From positions 1 to 62,929 of the forward strand of contig JAJFTD010000047.1 in the NCBI GenBank assembly GCA_021373255.1: a stretch of DNA of 62,929 nt. The letters run 5' to 3'. The notes beneath the pieces are model-generated. The model searched no databases. It was not told where the DNA came from and saw nothing but the letters and a program-made list of their open reading frames with translations. Source of the stretch: a bacterium (GTDB lineage Bacteria > Armatimonadota > UBA5829). Positions 28,021-35,610 of this stretch are shown piece after piece (position 1 is the first letter of the stretch; each line of letters starts with the position of its first letter). The translations under genes were made by a program, and so were the position numbers.

Positions 28021-29380
28021 TTAACCCCTCCACAATTCGTTCCATCTTCATTGCGCGCGAACCCTTTACCAACACCACGTCGCGCTCACGCAGCTTTGCG
28101 GGAATCTCCCGCGCGGCCTGCCAACTGTCCTCATACTCGCTCACCAGGTTCACCGGCATTCCGGCATCGATAGCGCCCCGTGCAATCAGCTTGCCCAGTT
28201 CACCAACCGCGATGAGCATATCCAAGCCCGCCTCTTTCACAGCGCGGCCTGTGTCTACATGTGCATTTAGCGCGTGATCGCCGAGCTCTAGCATATCACC
28301 CAACACGGCAATCTTTCGACCACCCTCCATCATCGCGAGAGTCTTCAGGGCGCTGTTCACCGATGCGGGGCTGGCATTATAGGTATCATCGATTACTACT
28401 ACGCCCCTGCGGGTCGGAACTACATTCGATCTCTTCTCCGGTGGCTTGAACCCCGCCAGGGCATCACGCATGAAATCGTGCGGAATCTCCAACACTTCGC
28501 CCACGGCAATCGCGGCAAGTGCATCCTTTATGTTATGCTCGCCTGGAACGGGCACACGGACATCAAACGAATTCCGAGGCGTCTTTACGTGAAATGCACA
28601 GCAGCCCTTTGAGTCCAAACCAGCCGAGACCGCTCTGATATCCGCCTGCATGCTCTCGCCAAATGCGACTACACGGACGTTGGACCGGCTGCGAAGGTAA
28701 TCGAAATATGCGTCATCGGCGTTCAGAATGGCGGCGCCATCTGAGGGTAGATGGTCCAAAAGCTCGCCCTTTGCATCAGCGATAGCATCCATGCTCCCAA
28801 GCAGTTCGATGTGCGACATGTGAATGTTGGTGATAACGCCTATTGAGGGCTTAGCCATCCGCGCGAGATACTCGATCTGCCCCGGCCCACGCATCGCCAT
28901 CTCAACAACGGCTGTAGTATGCTTGGGCGCAAGTTCGAGGAGAGTGAGCGGGACGCCTATCTCGTTGTTAAAATTGCCTGCGCTCTTGAGGACCGGTCCC
29001 CTCTGCGCGACTACAGCTGCGATCATTTCTCTGGTGGTGGTCTTTCCGACACTGCCTGTGACACCGATCACCACGGGATTAAACTTGGAGCGATAATACG
29101 CCGCCAGATCACCCAGCGCGATTAACGTGTCTTCCACGCGAATCGCCAAACGCCTGGCCTCAACCTTTCGGGACACAACAACCCCCGAAGCGCCTTTGGC
29201 AAGAGCGTCCGCAAGGAATTTATGCCCATCCGAGCTTTCACCTGTAAGCGCAAAGAACAGATCGCCCGGTTTTAGGGTGCGGGTATCGGTGCTAACACCG
29301 GTGATCTTTACATCCGGCGCGCCGGACAATAGCTCGCCACGGCAGGCCTTTAAGATTTCTTCAACCTTGATGACTTGCAT
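28010..29380 (-). CDS. murF: UDP-MurNAc-tripeptide--D-Ala-D-Ala ligase
   Basis: A 456-residue Mur ligase that attaches the D-Ala-D-Ala dipeptide made by Ddl. Domains follow the family order: N-terminal uridine-binding domain, the ATP loop GVTGSVGKTTTREM, and the C-terminal DDTYNASPAS motif typical of MurF. It starts with ATG two bases after the murE stop and overlaps mraY by 11 bases. Confidence 0.96.
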   Translation of the reverse strand: MQVIKVEEILKACRGELLSGAPDVKITGVSTDTRTLKPGDLFFALTGESSDGHKFLADALAKGASGVVVSRKVEARRLAIRVEDTLIALGDLAAYYRSKFNPVVIGVTGSVGKTTTREMIAAVVAQRGPVLKSAGNFNNEIGVPLTLLELAPKHTTAVVEMAMRGPGQIEYLARMAKPSIGVITNIHMSHIELLGSMDAIADAKGELLDHLPSDGAAILNADDAYFDYLRSRSNVRVVAFGESMQADIRAVSAGLDSKGCCAFHVKTPRNSFDVRVPVPGEHNIKDALAAIAVGEVLEIPHDFMRDALAGFKPPEKRSNVVPTRRGVVVIDDTYNASPASVNSALKTLAMMEGGRKIAVLGDMLELGDHALNAHVDTGRAVKEAGLDMLIAVGELGKLIARGAIDAGMPVNLVSEYEDSWQAAREIPAKLRERDVVLVKGSRAMKMERIVEGLIAA

Positions 29381-29382
29381 AT

Positions 29383-30861
29383 CTAACTCAGCTCCGTAAG
29401 GATTTCTCTCGCCACTTCTCGGTCGTCGAAATGGATAGTCCTATCGGCAAAGATTTGATAGTCCTCATGACCTTTACCCGCAATCACGACGATGTCTCCA
29501 CTTTCAGCCATCTTGATTGCCTCGCGAATCGCTTCTTTGCGGTCTACCTGCACTGTTACCCTGGGCATAGCATCAGCGGGAATCCCCGCAAGTATGTCAT
29601 CAATAATAGCTTTAGGCTCCTCTTTACGAGGGTTGTCGGATGTGATGACCGCAAGATCAGCAAGATCAACGCCCAACTTACCCATAATGGGGCGCTTACC
29701 TTTGTCACGATTACCCCCGCAGCCAAAGACCGCTATCAGCCGCTTGGATGTAAGGGTCTTAGCAGTCTTGAGAACGTTTTCGATCTCATCGGGTGTATGG
29801 GCATAATCCACCAGAACGCCAAAGTCCTGCCCGCACTCCACCGACTCAAACCTGCCCGGCACCGCGTGCGCGGCGGCTAGCCCCTTGGCGATTGTGTTCA
29901 TATCCAAACCCAAAGCTATACCCGCGGCAGCAGCGGAGAGGGCATTATATACATTGAACGCTCCGCCTATGCTCATTCTGATGGGCACACTCTTGCCTTG
30001 ATAACGCATATTAAAGGATACGGATTTTTCAGTCACAACGGCGTCAACAGCAGTGACATCAGCAGGTGAATCTACAGCGAACGTGATGACATCACCTTTG
30101 GTAGCCGCTTTCACCTGCTCGGCAGCCGGGTCATCGGCGTTGATTACAGCGTGAAACTGTTTCTCAGACGTCATCGGGTGATCCCGGAAAAGTATCAGCT
30201 TAGCGTCGAGGTATGCTTCTACAGTTTTGTGGAAATCGAGGTGGTCGCGAGCGATGTTGGTGAACACGCCACAGTCGAACTCACAGCCCAGCGAGCGGCC
30301 TTGATATAGCCCGTGTGAACTCACTTCCATAGCAACAGCCTGCGCGCCCTTTTCCACCATCTTGGCAAGAATCGCCTGCAGGTCCACGGACTCCGGCGTT
30401 GTGTGCTTTGTCTCGATGAACTCGCTGTCTACCTTAGCTCCCAAAGTACCGACAAGCCCAGCTTTGAGCCCGGCAGCACTAAAAATGGATTGAAGCAGAT
30501 GGGTAACAGTGGTTTTGCCACTGGTGCCCGTAACCCCTACCATCTTCATCTTTCTACAGGGGAAGCCATAGAACGGCGCGGAGATTTGGCCCATCGCAAT
30601 ACGGCCATTAGGGACGACTACATATGGCACACCGCGCTCCACAGCCTCGGGCACTTCACGCTCAGCTACAATCGCCACTGCGCCTGCGTCGAGTGCTGTA
30701 TTAATGAAACCGTGGCCATCAAACGACCCGCCTTCCATCGCCACAAACACCCAGCCAGGCTGAACCTTGTGGCTATCGTAGGTGATTCCAGCAACTTCGG
30801 TATCCGAAGTATTGATCACGCTGCTATCTTTAAGGTATTTGTTCAGCTCTGAAAACCACAT
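29383..30861 (-). CDS. murE: UDP-MurNAc-tripeptide synthetase, meso-DAP type
   Basis: A 492-residue Mur ligase adding the third stem residue. The ATP loop is GVTGTSGKTTVTHLL. The specificity loop reads SDNPRKEEP, and DNPR is the established mark of enzymes that use meso-diaminopimelate rather than L-lysine. The C-terminal AGKGHEDYQ segment is also typical. The frame is open to 30900, but the ATG at 30861 gives the usual start (MWFSELNKYL) and lies eight bases after a TATAAT box, so the shorter form is chosen. Confidence 0.95.
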   Translation of the reverse strand: MWFSELNKYLKDSSVINTSDTEVAGITYDSHKVQPGWVFVAMEGGSFDGHGFINTALDAGAVAIVAEREVPEAVERGVPYVVVPNGRIAMGQISAPFYGFPCRKMKMVGVTGTSGKTTVTHLLQSIFSAAGLKAGLVGTLGAKVDSEFIETKHTTPESVDLQAILAKMVEKGAQAVAMEVSSHGLYQGRSLGCEFDCGVFTNIARDHLDFHKTVEAYLDAKLILFRDHPMTSEKQFHAVINADDPAAEQVKAATKGDVITFAVDSPADVTAVDAVVTEKSVSFNMRYQGKSVPIRMSIGGAFNVYNALSAAAAGIALGLDMNTIAKGLAAAHAVPGRFESVECGQDFGVLVDYAHTPDEIENVLKTAKTLTSKRLIAVFGCGGNRDKGKRPIMGKLGVDLADLAVITSDNPRKEEPKAIIDDILAGIPADAMPRVTVQVDRKEAIREAIKMAESGDIVVIAGKGHEDYQIFADRTIHFDDREVAREILTELS

Positions 30862-30868
30862 ATCTCTT

Positions 30869-30874
30869 ATTATA
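30869..30874 (-). promoter_or_regulatory. -10 box of murE
   Basis: TATAAT on the minus strand (30874-30869), seven bases before the ATG at 30861. The -35 region is weak (TTGTGC at a 20-base spacing). No ribosome site fits between, so transcripts from here should be leaderless. It lets murE and downstream genes be expressed independently of ftsI, whose transcript meets a terminator at 31081-31010. Confidence 0.5.
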
Positions 30875-30978
30875 ACGTCCTTGCTCCCGTAATGGCACAA
30901 CTGATTGTAGATTGTTGAAGATTAAGGTGAGGGAGAGATAGTGCGCATGTCAAATAATGTATCGTATGGCAACCAATA

Positions 30979-31006
30979 AATCTACAATCTGCAATCTACA
31001 ATCTAA
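30979..31006. repeat. 7-bp tandem repeat (AATCTAC x4)
   Basis: Four copies of a 7-bp unit, AATCTAC, AATCTGC, AATCTAC, AATCTAA. An inverted partner, GATTGTAGATTGT, lies at 30903-30915. It is part of the gap between murE and ftsI. Simple-sequence in character; no function visible. Confidence 0.6.
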
Positions 31007-31009
31007 AAT

Positions 31010-31081
31010 AAAAAAAACGGGGTTGCGTCGAACTGCACAAGAATCGCCCAATCATCTTGTGTTACATCCGAACACAACCCC
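31010..31081 (-). terminator. Composite terminator between ftsI and murE
   Basis: On the minus strand a two-tier stem ends in a run of Ts: outer arms GGGGTTG (31019-31025 on plus) and CAACCCC (31075-31081), inner arms CACAAGA (31036-31042) and TCTTGTG (31055-31061). The plus-strand A-run 31010-31017 gives U8 immediately downstream. This should end the ftsI transcript, with murE served by its own promoter. Confidence 0.7.
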
Positions 31082-31120
31082 CCTGACTAGTATTCGATCA
31101 ATCGGCTTGACCAAATACCG

Positions 31121-31160
31121 GCTCTTCGCCGAAAATATTCGCCCAAAAGAGGCGAAGAGC
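31121..31160 (-). other. Perfect 10-bp hairpin just after ftsI
   Basis: GCTCTTCGCC at 31121-31130 pairs exactly with GGCGAAGAGC at 31151-31160, with a 20-base loop. It begins eight bases after the ftsI stop and precedes the composite terminator, so it could stabilise the 3' end or act in termination. Confidence 0.5.
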
Positions 31161-31167
31161 AAAACTG

Positions 31168-32961
31168 TTACCCTGCAAAACCTTTTATACTTCGATCAGC
31201 AAGACGTTTGCGCTCGTTTTCTTGCCTGCGCATTTCCTCGTTGGACGGCGTGTCCGACGGGACTTTTAAATACCACAGCGATTTTTCGCCTATCTCCCGA
31301 AACACAGGAGCCGCTACCGTAGCGCCCCAGTGTGATCCCTGCGGGCGATTTACCACCACCGCTATGACTAGCCTGGGGCTCATCACCGGAGCAAAGCCCA
31401 TAAACGAAGCGATAAACGTGCCGTTTTCGTATCCCCGCCCGTTTTCCTTTGCTACCTGAGCACTGCCGGTCTTGCCTGCCACTGTGCGCCCGTCAATTTT
31501 CCCAGGCTTACCAGTGCCGACATCCACACAACTCTTGAGCAATCGCATCGTGGACATCGCCGCGTCTTTGGATATAACCCGGGTCGCTTTGCCTGGTTTG
31601 AAGGCCCTAAAGGTTGTTCCGTCGCGGTTTTTGATCTCACGAACTATCTGCGGCTCCACACGAACACCGCCGTTCGCGATCGTGGCGTAAACACCAGTCA
31701 TCTGCAATGGTGTCACAGCCATACCCTGTCCAAACCCGATATTTGCCAATCTGATCGGCCGCCACTGGTCAGGTTTGTCCATATAACCAACAGCTTCACA
31801 CCCAAACCCGGCATGAGGCTTATCCAAAAGCCCGAAAGCCTTTTCGTAAGAATAAAGCTTCTTCGCACCCAGCCTGAGTGCCAAATGTGCGGCACCTATG
31901 TTGCAGGACTGCTGGATCATCTTGAGCATGTCCACTCCACCGTGCCCATTCTGGAATGGGTGGTGCAAGGTGCAGCTCACTCTGCCTCCAGCTATCTTCT
32001 CCCGGCCCGTGCAATGTGCAATGACCTGATAAGGAGATATCCCCTCATTCAAAGCAGCAGCAGCAGTGACTGTTTTGAGTGTGCTGCCAGGCTCATAAAG
32101 ATCAGCAACAGCACGGTTCCGCCAAAGTGCGCTCTTTGTCTTGCGAGCATTGTTCGGATCGTATGTTGGATAGTTCGCAAGGGCTAAAATCTCGCCGGTG
32201 CGCGGGTCCATTACAACTGCACATGCGCTGCGGGGGTGATACTTTTCAGCCAACTCAGCCAGCGCCTGTTCGGTAATGTGCTGAATTGTCATATCAATGG
32301 TCAGATATACATCTCTGCCATCCTCGGCGTTTTTGAGAACATGCCGCGTTTCCGGTATGACCCTGCGCTCACTATCGAGTTCAGCAGTAAACTTACCATT
32401 CTTGCCCTGTAGCTGTGAGTTTAGAACTCTCTCAAGCCCCTCAGCACCCTGGTTTTCATAATTCGTGAATCCCACAATTTGCGCTGCAAGCGCCCCAGCA
32501 GGATAGATACGTTTTGTATCTCGCTGCATACCGACACCAGGCAGCTTGTTGCGTTCGTTCCATATCCTATCGCCTATGCGCGCATCGAGCTGTCGTCCAA
32601 GCCATACAAAATGGCGTGTGCCATTGAGTTTTTCTTCGATAACGTTAGTGTCCTGGTCAAGCAGGGCAGCTACTCGCACAGACGTTTTCGATATATCACG
32701 AATATCTCGAGTGTTTGCGAACACAGACGCAGTGTCGATGTTAACCGCCAGCGCGCGGCCGTTGCGGTCATAAATTGTGCCTCTCGTTGCGCGCACAGGA
32801 TAAGTACGCTCTCTTACACGCTCCGCTTTTGCCTTGTAGTAGTCGCGTTTGATGACCTGCAGATACACCAATCTGCCCGCAACCGCCACGTAAAGCAGCG
32901 AAAACAGGAGGAAGAGCCATGTAGTTCTCTTCTTAACAAGTCCTCTTTGTCGCGATGCCAT
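31168..32961 (-). CDS. ftsI: Class B penicillin-binding protein (septal transpeptidase)
   Basis: A 597-residue bitopic transpeptidase: one N-terminal membrane helix (residues 13-32), the class B dimerisation domain (RATRGTIYDRNGRALA), then the transpeptidase domain with the catalytic motif S293-T-L-K296, S352-C-N354 and K497-T-G499. No PASTA domains follow, so it is closer in layout to FtsI/PBP3 than to SpoVD. It cross-links septal peptidoglycan with FtsW. ATG with a close AGGAG upstream. About 440 bases, including repeat copy B, separate it from ftsL. Confidence 0.95.
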   Translation of the reverse strand: MASRQRGLVKKRTTWLFLLFSLLYVAVAGRLVYLQVIKRDYYKAKAERVRERTYPVRATRGTIYDRNGRALAVNIDTASVFANTRDIRDISKTSVRVAALLDQDTNVIEEKLNGTRHFVWLGRQLDARIGDRIWNERNKLPGVGMQRDTKRIYPAGALAAQIVGFTNYENQGAEGLERVLNSQLQGKNGKFTAELDSERRVIPETRHVLKNAEDGRDVYLTIDMTIQHITEQALAELAEKYHPRSACAVVMDPRTGEILALANYPTYDPNNARKTKSALWRNRAVADLYEPGSTLKTVTAAAALNEGISPYQVIAHCTGREKIAGGRVSCTLHHPFQNGHGGVDMLKMIQQSCNIGAAHLALRLGAKKLYSYEKAFGLLDKPHAGFGCEAVGYMDKPDQWRPIRLANIGFGQGMAVTPLQMTGVYATIANGGVRVEPQIVREIKNRDGTTFRAFKPGKATRVISKDAAMSTMRLLKSCVDVGTGKPGKIDGRTVAGKTGSAQVAKENGRGYENGTFIASFMGFAPVMSPRLVIAVVVNRPQGSHWGATVAAPVFREIGEKSLWYLKVPSDTPSNEEMRRQENERKRLADRSIKGFAG

Positions 32962-33032
32962 GTCTCCTGCGCCTTTACGAAACGATATGTTAGTCCCACT
33001 ACTTTTTACTTATCTTTTACGAAAGACCTTTT

Positions 33033-33071
33033 TAATCGCGAAAACGCGAAAGGACGAAAATACGAAAAGGG
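33033..33071. repeat. GCGAAAACGCGAAAG-type tract
   Basis: A stretch of degenerate GCGAAAA/ACGAAAA units. A close match is at 42894-42930, also about 30-60 bases before a GATC-hairpin repeat, and a partial one is at 1-13. An inverted relative (TTCGCGCTTTCGCG) lies at 33354-33367. Function unknown. Confidence 0.4.
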
Positions 33072-33097
33072 ACAAAGAGATAACAGGCAATGACATA

Positions 33098-33241
33098 AGT
33101 TGGGCCGGATCTCTGATCCGGGCCCTATGAGCCAAGTGGCATCTCTGATGCCATAACGTGTGCCTATAAGCTAAACGTGGTGGGATCAGGAGATCCCATT
33201 TGGCCCTTTTCGGCGCAGATCAGAGATCTGCCCGAACATTA
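33098..33241. repeat. GATC-hairpin repeat, copy B
   Basis: Intact 144-bp copy in the ftsI-ftsL gap. Four hairpins in order: GGATC-TCT-GATCC, GGCATC-TCT-GATGCC, GGGATCaggaGATCCC, and GCAGATC-AGA-GATCTGC. Compared with copy A, paired positions in hairpin 1 change on both sides (T-A to C-G), keeping the stem. The rest of 32962-33401 contains the tract at 33033, an imperfect REP-like GTTTCGGGA at 33294 and no gene. Confidence 0.8.
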
Positions 33242-33401
33242 GTAATTGATTACTTGCATCCTGATGCCGAAGCCGCCGAACGCACTATGTTAGGTTGTTT
33301 CGGGAAACCCTTTTCCAGAAACGATATCAATTCCCTTTTCGCGCTTTCTGAATTTCGCGCTTTCGCGATAAAATCCCTTTCCCTTCGATTATGGGGCAAG
33401 A

Positions 33402-33788
33402 TTAGCGAGCGGCGCTGGCGACTGCCTGCGGGCCATGGATGTAGTCATATTGAGCCGCGTAGACCATTCCTGATCTTTCGGCGGCTGCAACCACGTTGTG
33501 GGGGCTCGATAGCGAGTCCCACTGAACCTTGAGCCTCTGGTTCTTCAAACGTTCTTCCCGGCAAAGGTCAGTAAGCCTGCTGCGATTATAGCCCGTAACA
33601 GTGATGCGCGCATGCACGCTCACCCAGCCGAACAGCATCGCTATCGCCACGGCGAACGTAAAACACTTGAGAGCGTTCCTGAACTTGTAGTTGGGTCGCC
33701 TTCTGGACCTTGTCCGCCTCGGCGCCTGGGTACTGTGGGTTACACGTGGTGTCTGCACAGCATTACTGCGTTGGGCAACAGCAGCCAT
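33402..33788 (-). CDS. ftsL: FtsL-like septum protein
   Basis: A 128-residue bitopic protein: about 40 basic cytoplasmic residues (RRTRSRRRPNYKF), one membrane helix (residues 42-62, FTFAVAIAMLFGWVSVHA) and an extracytoplasmic leucine-zipper-like coiled coil (CREERLKNQRLKVQWDSL). Sequence identity in FtsL is low everywhere, so the call rests on size, topology and position between rsmH and ftsI. AGGGAGGG lies upstream of the ATG. Confidence 0.75.
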   Translation of the reverse strand: MAAVAQRSNAVQTPRVTHSTQAPRRTRSRRRPNYKFRNALKCFTFAVAIAMLFGWVSVHARITVTGYNRSRLTDLCREERLKNQRLKVQWDSLSSPHNVVAAAERSGMVYAAQYDYIHGPQAVASAAR

Positions 33789-33924
33789 TCTCTTTTAACC
33801 CTCCCTAAACCCGCATCGTTCTCGTCTTATCGCGTTTGTGAATTATGCGGGCCAAATCGCGACATCGCACTGCCTCCGCCTGTGGATAATGCGATAGTTG
33901 TGCCTGCCAGCACTTAAAAAGTGT

Positions 33925-34863
33925 TTACGCTAGCCTTTCAGCGCAGCGGAGCTTTGCGCTCCTGCTTCTGGGGTTCTCCCCAATCTCGTCTTCTCCCGGA
34001 ATAACTGGTTTGCGAGTGATGATTTCTACCATCTTGCGCGCACCGCAGACGCATTCCAGAAGCCTAGGCGGGCATTCGCACCGCCCTGCATAACGTCTAA
34101 AAACTGTCTTAATAATCCGGTCCTCAAGACTGTGAAAGCTGATAACACAAATCCTGCCACCCGGCTTAAGCATCTCAATCGCCGCTGGAACTCCTGTCTC
34201 CACAGACTCAAGTTCACTGTTAACGGCTATCCGAATCCCTTGAAACGACCGGGTAGCTGGATGGATGTCTCCCCATCGATGCTTGCCCGGAATCGCAGCG
34301 GTGATTACATCCGCCAAGTCCTTCGTCGTCGTAAAAGGCTTGCTCCCGCGCCGCTGGACAATCGCCCGTGCAATCCTGCGAGAGTAGCGCTCTTCACCAT
34401 ATCTCCAGATAATATCTGCGAGATCATGCTCGCTGTATGAGTTCACAATGTCCGCAGCAGTCGGTATATCTTCACTCCGCGACATCCTCATATCCAGCTC
34501 TTCGTCACGTGTAAAACTGAACCCACGGTCCGCATTGAGTTGATGAGATGACACGCCAAGGTCAAACACTGCCCCATCAAGCTCATTTATACCAAGCGAA
34601 CCGAGTATCGCCCGCAGATCGCGAAAATTGCCCTGCACGAGCTTCACCCGGTCACCATAATCTTTGAGCCGCTGCCTGGTGTATTCCAGGGCTTCTGCGT
34701 CCCGGTCAATTCCTACAAGGATGGCCTCTGGACCGATGCGCTCGAGCAGTTCAGCCGCGTGGCCACCACCGCCCACTGTTGCATCAAGAAAAACGCCACT
34801 CTCCCGCGGGTTGAGCAGCGATAAGGTTTCATCTAGCAGGACCGGTTTGTGATATTCCGGCAT
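33925..34863 (-). CDS. rsmH: 16S rRNA (cytosine-1402-N4)-methyltransferase
   Basis: A 312-residue SAM-dependent methyltransferase (MraW). HKPVLLDETLSLL opens the domain, FLDATVGGGGHAAELLER is the SAM loop, and AVFDLGVSSHQLNADRGFSF and ICVISFHSLEDRIIK are family signatures. The frame is open to 34920, but the ATG at 34863 gives the canonical MPEYHKPVLL start with GGAG upstream; it overlaps mraZ by 35 bases. Confidence 0.96.
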   Translation of the reverse strand: MPEYHKPVLLDETLSLLNPRESGVFLDATVGGGGHAAELLERIGPEAILVGIDRDAEALEYTRQRLKDYGDRVKLVQGNFRDLRAILGSLGINELDGAVFDLGVSSHQLNADRGFSFTRDEELDMRMSRSEDIPTAADIVNSYSEHDLADIIWRYGEERYSRRIARAIVQRRGSKPFTTTKDLADVITAAIPGKHRWGDIHPATRSFQGIRIAVNSELESVETGVPAAIEMLKPGGRICVISFHSLEDRIIKTVFRRYAGRCECPPRLLECVCGARKMVEIITRKPVIPGEDEIGENPRSRSAKLRCAERLA

Positions 34864-35332
34864 CCTGTTCTCCAAGCCCCCGGTTAATTGGCACAGCAAG
34901 CAGCGCCGTTCCGGAAGCAATCAAATCTGCTATCCCATCGTTTTCAGACTGGTACTGCGCGAGTGCCTCAGGCGACCACAGCTCAATGCACATCCCCCTG
35001 CCGACGATCACAACTTCTTCAGTGATCCCCGCATAGCGCCTGTGCTCAGGCGTGAGCATAACTCTGAACTGGCTGTCCGTGCTAGCCGTCACCATCTCGC
35101 CAAAGAAATGACGATGCAGGCGCGTTATGTGCGGATTCAGCAGCAGTTCCAGAGGACTGCCCAGGCTATTGAGCTGCGCTTCAAGCTTGTTTTTCCACTC
35201 GACAGGAAACACACACAGACAGCCCAATCCCCTGGTTATGATGAACTCTTCGCCCAGTTCATAACGGAGTTTCTTGGGCAGGACAAACCTGCCGGCCGAA
35301 TCAAGGCTGTGAGTGTAGGACCCACCGAACAT
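34829..35332 (-). CDS. mraZ: Transcriptional regulator MraZ
   Basis: A 167-residue member of the MraZ/AbrB-like family that heads most division clusters and binds its own operon leader. MFGGSYTHSLDSAGRFVLPKK is split over residues 1-21 and matches the family N-terminus; the repeated SDSAGR-type DNA-binding hairpin recurs as TDSQFRVML. A longer open frame reaches 35485, but those 51 residues do not resemble MraZ, so the ATG at 35332 is used. The C-terminal 25 residues extend beyond typical MraZ. Confidence 0.9.
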   Translation of the reverse strand: MFGGSYTHSLDSAGRFVLPKKLRYELGEEFIITRGLGCLCVFPVEWKNKLEAQLNSLGSPLELLLNPHITRLHRHFFGEMVTASTDSQFRVMLTPEHRRYAGITEEVVIVGRGMCIELWSPEALAQYQSENDGIADLIASGTALLAVPINRGLGEQDAGISQTGPAR

Positions 35333-35373
35333 GGCTGTCGCGTCTCCCACGCTTATACCACCAACACACCGCC

Positions 35374-35402
35374 GGATCTCCATAATCTTTCCATAATCCA
35401 CC
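35374..35402 (-). promoter_or_regulatory. Candidate MraZ-binding repeats in the mraZ leader
   Basis: On the minus strand three GG(T/A)-rich units recur at 10-11 base steps (GGTGGATTATG, then GAAAGATTATG, then GAGATCC). MraZ of other bacteria binds short tandem direct repeats between the promoter and its gene; this is the only such array in the leader. The match to a known consensus is only approximate. Confidence 0.4.
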
Positions 35403-35469
35403 AAATTTCCCTCAAAAGGGCCGTGAATTAGGAACCAACCAACCATGAAGACTCCAACACGATGTAGAG

Positions 35470-35498
35470 AGTTTACCTCACCCATGGCCGCTTGTCAA
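35470..35498 (-). promoter_or_regulatory. Promoter of the division and cell-wall cluster
   Basis: Consensus -35 TTGACA (35498-35493), 17-base spacer and -10 TAAACT (35475-35470) on the minus strand. The start of transcription would be near 35463, giving a leader of about 130 bases before mraZ that contains the repeats at 35374-35402. Confidence 0.65.
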
Positions 35499-35552
35499 GG
35501 GGTAATGTAAATTTATGGCAGCCTTGCTTATAAATAGAGGAGATGCAGAGAC

Positions 35553-35581
35553 AAAAAGAGCCGCCCCGGGGATGGGGCGGC
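35553..35581 (-). terminator. Intrinsic terminator after the UPF0182 gene
   Basis: GCCGCCCC (35560-35567) pairs with GGGGCGGC (35574-35581); on the minus strand it is followed by UCUUUUUG. It lies 30 bases after the stop codon and insulates the mraZ promoter. Confidence 0.85.
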
Positions 35582-35610
35582 GTAGATTAGTATAGATTGA
35601 TTCGATCAGT

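Noticed and set aside
35333-35485. N-terminal extension of mraZ by 51 residues
   Set aside because: Not similar to MraZ, and the region contains the leader and candidate operator; the ATG at 35332 gives the canonical protein.
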